This document shows, one piece after another, positions 17,704 to 26,677 of a stretch of DNA of 64,000 bases. The first letter of the stretch is position 1; every line of letters begins with the position of its first letter. The position numbers were made by a program, and so were the translations under genes. Source of the DNA: Stutzerimonas stutzeri (GTDB lineage Bacteria > Pseudomonadota > Gammaproteobacteria > Pseudomonadales > Pseudomonadaceae); NCBI RefSeq assembly GCF_009789555.1, contig NZ_CP046902.1, positions 670,001 to 734,000 on the forward strand. Direction: 5' to 3'. The notes beneath the pieces are model-generated. The model was not told where the DNA came from and did no database searches. It saw only the letters and a list, made by a program, of their open reading frames with translations.

Positions 17704-18231
17704 ATGAAATACACCGTTTCGCTTTGGGCTGCCGCGCTGCTGCTCACCGCCATTCCTGCCCAGGCGCTGGAGATGCTACCCGGGCTGTGGGAGTTCTCCA
17801 GCGACAACATCGAAGTGGATGGCATGCAGATGCCCGGGATGGCGGAGATGGTCGAGCAGATGAAAGGGCTGCCAGCGGAGCAACGGCGCATGGTGGAGCA
17901 GACGCTAGCCTCCCAGGGCGTCGAGCTGGGGGCCGGCGGCGTGCGCATGTGCTTGAGCGAGGCGCAGGTGAAATCGCGTCAATTGCCGTTCCAGGACGAA
18001 CCCGGCTGCAGCCAGACGCTCGATCAGCAGACCGAGACTCACTGGTCCTTCAGTTTCCAATGCCCCGACGCCAAGGGCCAGGGCGAGACCCGGCTGATCA
18101 GCGAGCGTGAGGTGACCAGCGTGATCGAGAGCGATTACCGGGTCGGCAACCAGCAGGGCAGCAGCCGCATGCAGTCACGCGGAAAATGGCTGGGCGAGGA
18201 TTGCGGAGCGCTGAAACCGAGGCAGCCGTGA
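17704..18231 (+). CDS. DUF3617 family secreted protein
   Basis: This is a 175-aa protein with a signal peptide (MKYTVSLWAAALLLTAIPAQA, ending near residue 21) and the DUF3617 core beginning LEMLPGLWEFSSDNIEVDG. DUF3617 proteins are periplasmic, of unknown function, with conserved Trp in the GLWE motif and two or more cysteines (CLSEAQV, GCSQTL, FQCPDAKG, EDCGAL are visible). I chose ATG 17704 for the signal peptide. Neighbours give no functional clue. Confidence 0.8.
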   Translation: MKYTVSLWAAALLLTAIPAQALEMLPGLWEFSSDNIEVDGMQMPGMAEMVEQMKGLPAEQRRMVEQTLASQGVELGAGGVRMCLSEAQVKSRQLPFQDEPGCSQTLDQQTETHWSFSFQCPDAKGQGETRLISEREVTSVIESDYRVGNQQGSSRMQSRGKWLGEDCGALKPRQP

Positions 18232-18273
18232 CGGGGTTTCACGTGGAACGTCGAGCGCCACGATAGCGCCCCG

Positions 18274-18630
18274 CTACTCCGTCGCCCATTCGCCACCGCT
18301 GTTCTGCTCACAGGCCGGCTCGAGAAAGCGCGCATCGCTGGCCACGCCGTAATAATGGATGTCTTGCCGGTAGGGCATGTTGGACACCTGGGCGTTACGG
18401 CAGATGCCGAAGGCGCCGCCGGGACAGTGCTCGACGAATGTGACCTCTACCTGTTGATCCTTCAGCTGCGGCTGGCAGAAGCCGGCCCGGAACAAGCCCG
18501 ACGGGATCGTGCGGTTCTGCTGGCAGAGCCGGACCTCGATCCGCTCATCCTGGCTATGGATAACGCAACCCTCGGCCCAGGCCTGACCGAGAAGGCCCAG
18601 CGACAGCAGCGCAAAGCAGATTGAACGCAT
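18274..18630 (-). CDS. Small secreted cysteine-containing protein, unknown
   Basis: This is a 118-aa protein with a signal peptide (residues 1-19, ending QAWA) and a mature part with six cysteines (EGCVIH, RLCQQN, GFCQPQL, EHCPGG, GICRNA, PACEQN), suggesting a disulfide-bonded periplasmic protein. I do not recognise the family. It is divergent from the GTPase gene starting at 18720 and convergent with the DUF3617 gene, so it stands alone. Confidence 0.65.
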   Translation of the reverse strand: MRSICFALLSLGLLGQAWAEGCVIHSQDERIEVRLCQQNRTIPSGLFRAGFCQPQLKDQQVEVTFVEHCPGGAFGICRNAQVSNMPYRQDIHYYGVASDARFLEPACEQNSGGEWATE

Positions 18631-18719
18631 CGAATGGCACCCCAGTTTTTCCGCGCGACTCTATCATGCAGGCGCTGAAATCGCTTCCAACCCGCCCTCC
18701 GAATGAGCACCATGGCCGC

Positions 18720-19685
18720 ATGCTCACCCAGATACCCACACACGTCATCCACGGGCCGCTCGGCGCCGGCAAGACCAGCCTGCTCCGTTCGCTGCTGGCA
18801 CAGAAACCAGCAGACGAACGCTGGGCTGTACTGGTCAACGAGTTCGGCCAGATCGGCCTCGACGCCGCCCTGCTGACCGGCAACGACGCGGGCATCAGCC
18901 TGGCCGAGGTGGCCGGCGGCTGCCTGTGTTGCGTCAATGGCGTGCCGTTCCAGATTGGCTTGAGCCGCCTTTTGCGCAAGGCGAAGCCCGACCGGTTGCT
19001 CATCGAACCTTCAGGGCTCGGCCATCCCGTCGAGCTTGTCGCACAACTGGGCGCGCCACCGTGGCACGGTGTCCTCGCGTTACAGCCGAGCGTCGCCGTG
19101 CTCGATGCAGGACTTCTCGCGAGCGGTCAGGCACTGCCGCCCGCCCAGCAACAGGCGCTACCGCACAGCGGCTTGATTGTGTTGAACAAAAGCGAGGCGC
19201 TCGATCAGGCAGACCGCCAACGCGTCATCATGCGTTTGCCTCCGCTGCCGATGCGCTGGACGTGCCAGGGCGAGCTGCCCATCGCCGTCCTGCCGGGCAT
19301 CGACACACGCGCCGAAGCCACCGACCGCGTCCAGCCACTTCCTGGCGCCACTGCCGGGACGGCCGGTGACGTTTGGCTGGACCCGCGCCGGCCGTTCTGC
19401 CAGAGCCAGGGGAACCCGGACGGCTGGAGCATCGGCTGGCGCTGGCATCCCAGCCAGCGATTCGACCTGAAGCGCATCGTGCATTGGCTCGCAGGGCTTG
19501 ACTGGCGTCGAGCCAAGCTGGTGCTGCGCGGGCCAGACGGCTGGTATTCGGCCAATGCGCTGAATCGCGAGCCACTCGCGTTCATGCCGAGCGAGTGGCG
19601 AAACGATTCAAGGCTTGAACTGATCTTTGCCGAGCCCCAGGACGAAGCGCGGCTGAAGGAGCTGATGGACGCCTGCCGCCTCTAG
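18720..19685 (+). CDS. G3E family (COG0523, CobW-like) GTPase, metallochaperone type
   Basis: This 321-aa protein has Walker A (GPLGAGKTS, residues 10-18), the metal-binding CxCC motif in GGCLCCVNG, the switch EPSGLGHP, and NKSE as the guanine-specificity motif. The C-terminal CobW_C domain includes GWRWHPSQRFDL. COG0523 proteins insert or deliver Zn, Co or Ni; the target here cannot be told. The Zn-responsive members usually sit next to Zur-regulated genes; none are obvious here. ATG 18720 gives the typical short N-terminus; an upstream ATG at 18666 would add 18 residues. Confidence 0.9.
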   Translation: MLTQIPTHVIHGPLGAGKTSLLRSLLAQKPADERWAVLVNEFGQIGLDAALLTGNDAGISLAEVAGGCLCCVNGVPFQIGLSRLLRKAKPDRLLIEPSGLGHPVELVAQLGAPPWHGVLALQPSVAVLDAGLLASGQALPPAQQQALPHSGLIVLNKSEALDQADRQRVIMRLPPLPMRWTCQGELPIAVLPGIDTRAEATDRVQPLPGATAGTAGDVWLDPRRPFCQSQGNPDGWSIGWRWHPSQRFDLKRIVHWLAGLDWRRAKLVLRGPDGWYSANALNREPLAFMPSEWRNDSRLELIFAEPQDEARLKELMDACRL

Positions 19686-19692
19686 CGCAGGC

Positions 19693-20067
19693 TCACTCGT
19701 TGCGACGACGCCAGTCGTCCATCTGGATGACACGGCCGGCATCAGGCGGCGCGTGAAAAGGATGCGCGTCCATCTCGATAGGTCCAGGGCGAGCGCCGAA
19801 CATTACGACGGTGCCCTGATGCCGCTGCTCGCCCGTGACCGTGAACTCGAAGCCATAGATTCGCGCGAATCGGCGCTGCCCGCGAGCGTCGCGGATCAGT
19901 CCGAGGCGACGAAAAGCGACATTGCCGTCGAGCAGTTCGACGTCCATCTTCGCGCAGTGGCGCCGCACCGCCGCCAGTGCCCGCTCGCGGATGCCATGCG
20001 AATGCCAAAACCAGGCGGCGACCCCCACCATTAGCAGGAAAATGAACAGGTTACCGAGCGTCAGCAT
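19693..20067 (-). CDS. DUF3301 family membrane-anchored protein
   Basis: This 124-aa protein has one N-terminal membrane segment (MLTLGNLFIFLLMVGVAAWF, residues 1-20) followed by HSHGIRERALAAVRRHCAKMDVELLDGNVAF, which is the DUF3301 signature, and RRFARIYGFEFTVTG. The function is unknown; members often occur in Pseudomonas near unrelated genes. ATG 20067 starts the membrane segment; the open upstream frame is low-complexity. It is probably separate from the SMI1-like gene upstream (55-base gap). Confidence 0.82.
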   Translation of the reverse strand: MLTLGNLFIFLLMVGVAAWFWHSHGIRERALAAVRRHCAKMDVELLDGNVAFRRLGLIRDARGQRRFARIYGFEFTVTGEQRHQGTVVMFGARPGPIEMDAHPFHAPPDAGRVIQMDDWRRRNE

Positions 20068-20122
20068 GCGCCGTGCGCCCTGCTCTGGCGCAACGCCGCT
20101 GGCCCAGGCGACCGCGGCACGC

Positions 20123-20530
20123 TCAACTTTCCAACCAGACGTCGCGCGCCCAATGCCATACGCTCTCCCAGCTCTCGTCGGTGAGTTCATGCTCGTCGCC
20201 ATCGAACAGCATGACTTCGCCTTCAAGATCGACTACATAGTAGTCGGGCCCGTCCTGGCAGATCGGCAGCAGGTCCCGAGCGACCCCTGCATCCCAGGCA
20301 TTGGCGGCGACTTCAGGCAGGTAGGTATGCGACTGCGGATCGACGGCGGTCACGGGTTCGAGCCTGCCATAGACGACGTCGCTGACGGTCAACAGGAACT
20401 CGCGCAGGCCGAACGGCAGGTTGATCAGCAACTCTTCCTCGACCTCCACCAGACGATCGTCGTCCGGCAGTTCCAGCGGCACCGGTACCGGTTCGTTGAG
20501 TTCACGCAGTTGCTCGATCACTTCTTCCAT
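20123..20530 (-). CDS. SMI1/KNR4-like protein
   Basis: This 135-aa protein resembles the SMI1/KNR4 (SUKH) superfamily: an N-terminal helix pair around LPDDDRLVEVEEELLINLPFGLREFLLTVSD, then the beta-rich part (VYGRLEPVTAVDPQSHTYLPEVA, PICQDGPDYYVVDLEGEVMLFD). Family members often act as immunity proteins against contact-dependent toxins, but no toxin gene is near, and a housekeeping role is just as possible. GAAGGGGG precedes ATG 20530. Confidence 0.78.
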   Translation of the reverse strand: MEEVIEQLRELNEPVPVPLELPDDDRLVEVEEELLINLPFGLREFLLTVSDVVYGRLEPVTAVDPQSHTYLPEVAANAWDAGVARDLLPICQDGPDYYVVDLEGEVMLFDGDEHELTDESWESVWHWARDVWLES

Positions 20531-20739
20531 GACAGTCCCCCTTCTGCAGTCGTCAGGAATGCGCCGTTTATACAAGCCCGCGCATTGGCTAGCCAGTACC
20601 AGTCGCGCTAAAGTGCGCGACCGCTCAGGAAAAACCGCTTCCCGCCGCGCCCAGGCGCAACGATGCAGGCACGGACCTGATAATCGCACGAGCGTCCGCT
20701 CGCCGCGTTCAGCCCGCTTGGGCTCGACCAGGAGATATC

Positions 20740-22998
20740 GTGGCATCCTCCAACGACCGCGACAGACTCGAGCAGGCCGTCGCTCTATGTGGTGAAGAAC
20801 CCATCCACATCCCCGGCAGTATCCAGCCTCACGGGTTTCTGCTGGTGCTCCACGAACCCCAGCTGACCATTATCCAAGCGAGTGAAAACGTATCGCAGTG
20901 GCTGGGCGTGGACGCGCACGCGCTGCTGGGACGCCCGCTTACCGAACTGATTGGCGAATGCGGCTTCGCCGAACGCCTGGCTGCGCTGGCCGAGGATGAC
21001 CACAATCCGTTCCACCTCAGCGATATCAGCTTCAGCCTGCCGGAGCGCGCCGACCCGCCATCGTTCGCCCTGATGGCGCACCGTTATGATGGAAGGCTCA
21101 TCGTCGAGTTCGAGCGCGCGGGCAGTTCCGGAAAGGCCTACGACACCCTGTATCCGCTGATGCGAACCTTTGTCGTGCAATTGCAGGAGGCCCAGGATCT
21201 TGAACTGATCTGCCAACTGGCCGTACGCGAAGTCAAGCGCATCACCGGCTTCGGGCGGGTCAAGGCTTATCGCTTCGATGCTCAGGGCAACGGGCTGGTA
21301 CTGGCCGAAGAAGCCGATGACGGGTATCCGCGCTACCTCGGGCTGCATTTTCCGGCCTCGGATATTCCGCCGCAGGCGCGCCAGCTCTATCGCAACAACC
21401 TGATCCGCGTGATACAGGATGCCAATTACCAGCCGTGCCCCCTGGTCCCGCCGATCAATCCGGACACCGGTCGCCCGCTGGACCTGAGTTTCGCCTCGCT
21501 GCGTAGCGTGTCGCCGGTGCACCTGCAATACATGCGCAACATGGGCACGCTTGCATCGATGTCCATTTCGATCGTCATTCAGGGCGAGCTGTGGGGCATG
21601 ATTTCCTGCCACGACGCCTCGCCGCGCGCTGTGGGCTACCAGACCCGTACGGCGTGCGAACTGTTGGGGCGCATCCTGTCGCTGCAGATAGAAGCCAAAG
21701 AGGCGGCCGCGTTGGCCCAGCGCAAACTGGAACTGCGCCGGCAGATCGTCGACATGCTTTCGGCCATGGCTGACAGGGACAGCGTCGTTGAAGGATTCAA
21801 GAGCTTGCCGGCGGTTGTGCTCGATTTCGCCAGTGCCAACGGCGCCGCGATCGTCTCTGGCGATCATCACGAAACCGTCGGCGAAACCCCGCCCCCCGCG
21901 CTTCTGGCCCGACTGACCCTGTGGTTGTCACAGCAGCACGAGCGCCTGGTGTTCAGTACCGATTGCGTGACGCACGACATCCCGGCCGTGCCTGAACTGG
22001 CCGAACACTGCGCAGGACTGCTGGCGATCTCGATTTCGCGCCTGCATCCGCACTACTTGCTCTGGTTCCGCCGGGAGCAGATCAAGACGGTGAACTGGGC
22101 CGGTCAGGCCGACAAACAGCGCGACGATCAGGGCGGGCTCACTCCTCGCGACAGTTTCGAAAGCTGGCGCGAGACGGTTCGCGGCTATGCGCGCCCCTGG
22201 CAGGAAGTGGAAATGGAAGGTGCGCTCGAACTGCGCACCGCCGTGCTCGGCATCGTCCTGCGCAAAGCCGAGGAAATGGCCCAGCTCGCCGGCGAGCTGC
22301 GTGAAAGCAACAAGGAGCTCGAGTCGTTTTCCTACAGCGTCTCGCATGATCTGCGCGCCCCCCTGCGGCATATCGCCGGCTACGCGGAGCTGTTGGCCGA
22401 ACTGGAGGGCAGCAAGCTGAGCGACCGCGGTATTCGCTTTCTGGACAACATCAGCGATGCGGCCCGTTTCGCGGGCACGCTGGTGGATAACCTGCTGAGT
22501 TTTTCCCAGATGGGCCGCGCGGCCCTGCGCCTGTCGGACGTCAACCTCCATGCGCTGGTCGAATCCATTCGTCGGGAACTGGCGCCGGACTGCGAAGGCC
22601 GGCAGATAGAATGGCAGGTCCGGGCAATGCCTGTGGTCGTGGCCGATGCTGCTTTTATCCACATGGCTCTGCGCAACCTGATCTCGAACGCCATCAAATA
22701 CAGCCGCACGCGCGAACATGCCACGATCGAGATCGGGGCCGAACAACGCGCCGAGGAAACCATCGTCTACGTCCGCGACAACGGCGTGGGCTTCAACATG
22801 CAGTACGCCAACAAGCTATTCGGTGTCTTCCAGCGTCTGCACCGGATGGAAGAATTCGAAGGCACCGGAATCGGCCTGGCCAGCGTACGACGTATCGTCG
22901 AGCGCCATGATGGGCAGGTTTGGGCAAACGGTGAAGTCAACCAGGGCGCGACGTTCTTCTTTTCGCTGCCCAGGCTCACCTATGCGTCATCCAATTAG
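20740..22998 (+). CDS. bphP: Bacteriophytochrome histidine kinase
   Basis: This 752-aa light sensor has the PAS-GAF-PHY photosensory core and a C-terminal histidine kinase. The biliverdin-binding Cys is residue 17 (ALCGEEPIHIPGSIQPHG), in the position used by bacteriophytochromes. The GAF motif PASDIPPQARQLY contains the invariant Asp. The kinase has the H-box FSYSVSHDLRAPLRHI with His536, the N-box NLISNAIKYS and G-boxes VRDNGVGF and GTGIGLASVRRIVERHDG. It starts at GTG 20740 after AGGAG. The chromophore enzyme (heme oxygenase) is encoded three genes downstream, with two receiver proteins between. Confidence 0.96.
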   Translation: MASSNDRDRLEQAVALCGEEPIHIPGSIQPHGFLLVLHEPQLTIIQASENVSQWLGVDAHALLGRPLTELIGECGFAERLAALAEDDHNPFHLSDISFSLPERADPPSFALMAHRYDGRLIVEFERAGSSGKAYDTLYPLMRTFVVQLQEAQDLELICQLAVREVKRITGFGRVKAYRFDAQGNGLVLAEEADDGYPRYLGLHFPASDIPPQARQLYRNNLIRVIQDANYQPCPLVPPINPDTGRPLDLSFASLRSVSPVHLQYMRNMGTLASMSISIVIQGELWGMISCHDASPRAVGYQTRTACELLGRILSLQIEAKEAAALAQRKLELRRQIVDMLSAMADRDSVVEGFKSLPAVVLDFASANGAAIVSGDHHETVGETPPPALLARLTLWLSQQHERLVFSTDCVTHDIPAVPELAEHCAGLLAISISRLHPHYLLWFRREQIKTVNWAGQADKQRDDQGGLTPRDSFESWRETVRGYARPWQEVEMEGALELRTAVLGIVLRKAEEMAQLAGELRESNKELESFSYSVSHDLRAPLRHIAGYAELLAELEGSKLSDRGIRFLDNISDAARFAGTLVDNLLSFSQMGRAALRLSDVNLHALVESIRRELAPDCEGRQIEWQVRAMPVVVADAAFIHMALRNLISNAIKYSRTREHATIEIGAEQRAEETIVYVRDNGVGFNMQYANKLFGVFQRLHRMEEFEGTGIGLASVRRIVERHDGQVWANGEVNQGATFFFSLPRLTYASSN

Positions 22999-23011
22999 TA
23001 CGGGACCTTTG

Positions 23012-23497
23012 ATGCTCAAACCGATTCTTTTGGTAGAAGACAATCCTCACGACCTGGAGCTGACACTGGTCGCGCTCGAGCGCAGCCAGCTGGCCAACGA
23101 TGTGATTGTCATGCGCGACGGTGCCGAGTCACTCGATTACCTGTTGCGTCGCGGCGAATATGCCCATCGCGCCGATGGCAATCCGGCCGTGCTGTTGCTT
23201 GACCTCAAGCTGCCCAAGGTGGACGGCCTGGAGGTGCTGAAGACCGTCCGCGAAACCCCGGAACTGCGCAGCATACCGGTCGTGATGCTGACGTCCTCGC
23301 GTGAAGAGCCCGACCTGATGAAGGCCTACGAACTTGGGGTGAACGCATACGTGGTCAAGCCGGTCGAATTCCGGGACTTTGTCGCGGCTATTTCCGACCT
23401 AGGCATCTTCTGGGCTGTTCTCAACGAGCCACCACCGGGTTCGTTTCGGCTAAAGCGCCAACGCCGCGGTGCGCCGGGCGACGAGGAGCCAAGCTGA
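23012..23497 (+). CDS. Response regulator, stand-alone receiver (Rcp1-like)
   Basis: This 161-aa single receiver domain (LLVEDNPHDLELTL) has phosphorylation site Asp64 in LLLDLKLPKVDG, the switch Thr in VVMLTSS and the Lys in VVKPVEF. Such proteins, like cyanobacterial Rcp1, take phosphate from a phytochrome kinase. It follows bphP by 13 bases. The last 20 residues are basic and Gly-rich. ATG 23012 was chosen; ATG 22982, overlapping bphP, would add 10 residues. Confidence 0.93.
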   Translation: MLKPILLVEDNPHDLELTLVALERSQLANDVIVMRDGAESLDYLLRRGEYAHRADGNPAVLLLDLKLPKVDGLEVLKTVRETPELRSIPVVMLTSSREEPDLMKAYELGVNAYVVKPVEFRDFVAAISDLGIFWAVLNEPPPGSFRLKRQRRGAPGDEEPS

Positions 23498-23564
23498 AAG
23501 GCAGCTCCGAACGACTGGGCCGCCGTCTTCTATCAAGCAGTGCGACACCCGCGACAGGAAGGTT

Positions 23565-25964
23565 ATGTCACCGAAAAAAAATATCAGCCTCCTGTTCGTT
23601 GAAGACAGTCCGCACGACGCCGAGCTGGCACTCCTGACGCTGGAACGGACCCATTACACCGTCGACACGGAAATCGTCTACGACCGTGCCGGTGTCGTCG
23701 AGGCACTGCAACGGCGCCGCTTCGATCTGATCCTTTCGGATCTCATTCTGCCCGGCTACTCGGGCAGCCAGGCGCTCCAGGACGCCAGGCAACTGGCCCC
23801 CGAAACGCCTTTCATCTTTCTATCCGGCGTGTTTGGCGAAGAACACGCCGTCAACATGATGCGCTCCGGCGCCGTCGACTACGTACTCAAGCAAAATCTG
23901 AATTTTCTGCCCAAGGCAATCGAGCGCGCGTTGAGCGAAGTGCAGGAGCGCCACGGCCGGCTTCGCGCCGAGGAGGCGCTGCGCGAGGTGGAGGTGCGCG
24001 CGCGTCTGGCCATCGATGCGGCGGGCCTGGGGATGTGGGACTACGAGCTGCAGAGCGGCACGATGATTCTCGATCATCGCTGCCGCACGATGCTCGGCCT
24101 GCCCGACGACGCCGCGGTGAACATCAAGGTGCTCGGCGCGCTCTGCCATCCTGATGATCTGCAGCGCATACGCAGGAAAATCCAGGACACCCTTACCGAC
24201 GAAGGGGACAAGGAATTCACCATCGACTATCGGGTACTGCTCGACGATGGCCGGACGCGCTGGGTGGAAACCCGTGGCCAGGGCTTTTTCGAGGAGGGTG
24301 CCTGCAAGCGCTTCATTGGCGTGGTGATGGATATCACCGAACAGAAGCTGGCGACCGAAGCGCTCAAGCGCATGAACGAAACGCTCGGCGAGCGCGTCGA
24401 GGCCCGCACCCGCGAGCGCGACCGCACCTGGGAGCTGTCCCGCGACCTGCTTGCAGTGATGCGTTTCGATACCACCGTCGTCGCCCTCAATCCGGCCTGG
24501 GAAGGCACGCTCGGCTGGCCGCGCGAAACGCTCATTGACCAACCCCTCTGGTCGCTGGTCCACCCGGACGATATCAGCGCAACGCTCGAGGAGACGGATC
24601 GGATCCGTCGAGGCAACTTCACTGATCGCTTCGTCAATCGCATGCAGCACCGCGACGGCGGCTACCGCTGGCTGTCATGGACCGCGGTGCCCGAAGGCGA
24701 ACGGATGTACGCCGCAGGGCGCGACATCACCAGCGAGATCGCTGCTGTGGACCGGCTCGCGGCGGCCAACCGCGAGTTGACGGAGCAGATCAGGGAACGT
24801 GAACGCATCGAGGCGACGCTGCAGCAGATGCAGCGTCTGGAGGCCGTCGGCCAGCTCACCGCTGGCGTCGCGCATGATTTCAATAACCTGCTGACCGTGA
24901 TTCTCACCAGCGCCAGCTTTCTCAAGAACGACCTGGAACGCGGCGCGCCGCTGTCCAAGTCATTGAGCCGGCTGCAGTACATTCAGGAATCGGGCGAACG
25001 CGGCGCGACCCTGACCAGCCAATTGCTGGCCTTCGCTCGTCGCCAGCAGCTGGCCCCGAAGGCGGTGGATCTCAACGATACCCTGGTCGGCCTGCTCAGT
25101 CTTTTGCACAGCACGCTCGGCGGTGCCGTGACCATCGAGACCGACACCTGCGCCGGGCTCTGGCATGCCCTGGTCGATCCGACCCAGATCGAAATGATCA
25201 TCCTCAACCTGGCGATCAATGCGCGCGACGCCATGGGCTCGGGTGGGCGCTTGTCCCTCAGCACCGCGAACGCGGTGATCGACACGCCAGCGCTGCGGGC
25301 AGAAGAGCCCGGCCCTGGCGAGTACGTGGTTCTGTCGGTCAGGGATACGGGCTCAGGCATGAGCGACGAGGTGCTGCAGAAAGCCTTCGAGCCGTTCTTC
25401 ACCACCAAGGAGGTGGGCAAGGGATCGGGGCTCGGGTTGGCGCAGGTATTCGGCTTTGCCAAGCAGTCGGGCGGCGGTGCGCGGATAGAGACGGAACTGG
25501 GGGTGGGGACGACCGTCCGGGTTTATCTGCCGCGCGTCCAGGCGCCCGAGCTGCCGATCACGGCGCCGGAGTGCCTCCACAGCACCCCGATCGGCGATGC
25601 GTCGAATACCGTCCTGCTGGTCGACGATGACCAGAGCGTGCGCGAGGTGACCGCGCAGATGCTGGTCAATCTGGGCTATTCGGTGATCCAGGCGGAAAGC
25701 GGGCACAGGGCGCTGCAAGTGCTCAAGGACGGCACCAAGGTTGATTTGCTGCTGGCGGATTTCGCCATGCCGGGCATGAATGGCGGCGAACTGGCGCGCG
25801 CCGTCCTGTCGAGTTTTCCCAAGCTGCCGGTGGTATTCGTCACCGGCTACGCCGAGCTTGGAGAGCTGGGCATGGGCAGTTCCACGATCATCCAGAAACC
25901 TTTCCGCGAAGATCACCTGGCCAGCAAGATTCTCGGAGCGCTTACCGAAGCGAGTCCGGCCTGA
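23565..25964 (+). CDS. Hybrid sensor kinase: REC-PAS-PAS-HisKA-HATPase-REC
   Basis: This 799-aa hybrid kinase begins with a receiver (VEDSPHDAELALLTLERT; Asp59 in LILSDLILPG), followed by two PAS domains (about 150-290 with ARLAIDAAGLGMWDYE, and 300-420 with ELSRDLLAVMRFD). The kinase has the H-box AGVAHDFNNL with His437, and G-boxes VRDTGSGM and GSGLGLAQVFG. A second receiver (LVDDDQSVREV; Asp732 in LLLADFAMPG) closes the protein. The N-terminal receiver suggests input from BphP. It is fourth-last in the light operon, ribosome site AGGAAGG, and overlaps bphO by one base (TGATG). Confidence 0.94.
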   Translation: MSPKKNISLLFVEDSPHDAELALLTLERTHYTVDTEIVYDRAGVVEALQRRRFDLILSDLILPGYSGSQALQDARQLAPETPFIFLSGVFGEEHAVNMMRSGAVDYVLKQNLNFLPKAIERALSEVQERHGRLRAEEALREVEVRARLAIDAAGLGMWDYELQSGTMILDHRCRTMLGLPDDAAVNIKVLGALCHPDDLQRIRRKIQDTLTDEGDKEFTIDYRVLLDDGRTRWVETRGQGFFEEGACKRFIGVVMDITEQKLATEALKRMNETLGERVEARTRERDRTWELSRDLLAVMRFDTTVVALNPAWEGTLGWPRETLIDQPLWSLVHPDDISATLEETDRIRRGNFTDRFVNRMQHRDGGYRWLSWTAVPEGERMYAAGRDITSEIAAVDRLAAANRELTEQIRERERIEATLQQMQRLEAVGQLTAGVAHDFNNLLTVILTSASFLKNDLERGAPLSKSLSRLQYIQESGERGATLTSQLLAFARRQQLAPKAVDLNDTLVGLLSLLHSTLGGAVTIETDTCAGLWHALVDPTQIEMIILNLAINARDAMGSGGRLSLSTANAVIDTPALRAEEPGPGEYVVLSVRDTGSGMSDEVLQKAFEPFFTTKEVGKGSGLGLAQVFGFAKQSGGGARIETELGVGTTVRVYLPRVQAPELPITAPECLHSTPIGDASNTVLLVDDDQSVREVTAQMLVNLGYSVIQAESGHRALQVLKDGTKVDLLLADFAMPGMNGGELARAVLSSFPKLPVVFVTGYAELGELGMGSSTIIQKPFREDHLASKILGALTEASPA

Positions 25965-26527
25965 TGGCGTCGTTGCGCCAGTGGCTCCGCGAAACCAGTG
26001 CGCCGCTGCACGAACGCGTCGACATGACGTTCTCGCGCTTCGACCTGAGCAATGGCCTCCAATACCGCCGTTTCCTGTGCGCGCATGGTGCCGCGCTGTT
26101 CGGCCTGGAAGCGGCACTCGAACAGGGCGCTATCGAACGGCTGCTGACCGATTGGCCCGAGCGGCGCCGAAGCGCGGCGTTACACGAAGACCTTCAGGCA
26201 TTGCAGATTGCGTCACCGGCGCCGCTGGTGATCGCGGCGGGAACCGGCGAAGGCTGGTACTGGGGCGTCGCCTATGTACTGGAGGGGTCGCGGCTGGGCG
26301 GCCGCGTGCTCTCCCAGCGTGTGCGCGACGGCGGTGCCGCTCGCCCACTGCGCTATCTCGCCCACGGTGAAGGCACGCCCTTGTGGCCGCGTTTCCTGAC
26401 GCAGTTTGAATGCCGCGCGAAGGCGCTCGATCGGGATCAAGTGCTGGCCGGCGTGCAAGCGGCGTTCGGACAGTTTCTTCGCGCCGCCGAGCAGCACGCG
26501 CAGACCACCGATCCAGCCCCGGCGTAG
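25964..26527 (+). CDS. bphO: Biliverdin-producing heme oxygenase (bacteriophytochrome type)
   Basis: This 187-aa heme oxygenase opens heme to biliverdin, the BphP chromophore. The proximal heme ligand is His16 (RETSAPLHERVD). The distal helix has the motif WGVAYVLEGSRLGG with the flexible glycines of the family. It starts within the stop of the preceding kinase gene. In most species bphO lies directly before bphP; here it is last, with two signalling genes between. Confidence 0.93.
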   Translation: MASLRQWLRETSAPLHERVDMTFSRFDLSNGLQYRRFLCAHGAALFGLEAALEQGAIERLLTDWPERRRSAALHEDLQALQIASPAPLVIAAGTGEGWYWGVAYVLEGSRLGGRVLSQRVRDGGAARPLRYLAHGEGTPLWPRFLTQFECRAKALDRDQVLAGVQAAFGQFLRAAEQHAQTTDPAPA

Positions 26528-26677
26528 CGCTCCCCGCTCGTTCGCATCGCGCCGTCCGCTCTGCCGCTGCGAACCGATGTGCCAGCCGAACCCGGACGGG
26601 TAACGCGAGTCACAACTCAGCTATCACCGTTTCGGTGTTCAGCAGGGGTCAGGTACACGCCATAGCCGGGGGAGATC

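Noticed and set aside
20123..20530. SMI1-like gene as part of a toxin-immunity module
   Set aside because: No toxin-like gene lies next to it; the neighbours are ordinary.
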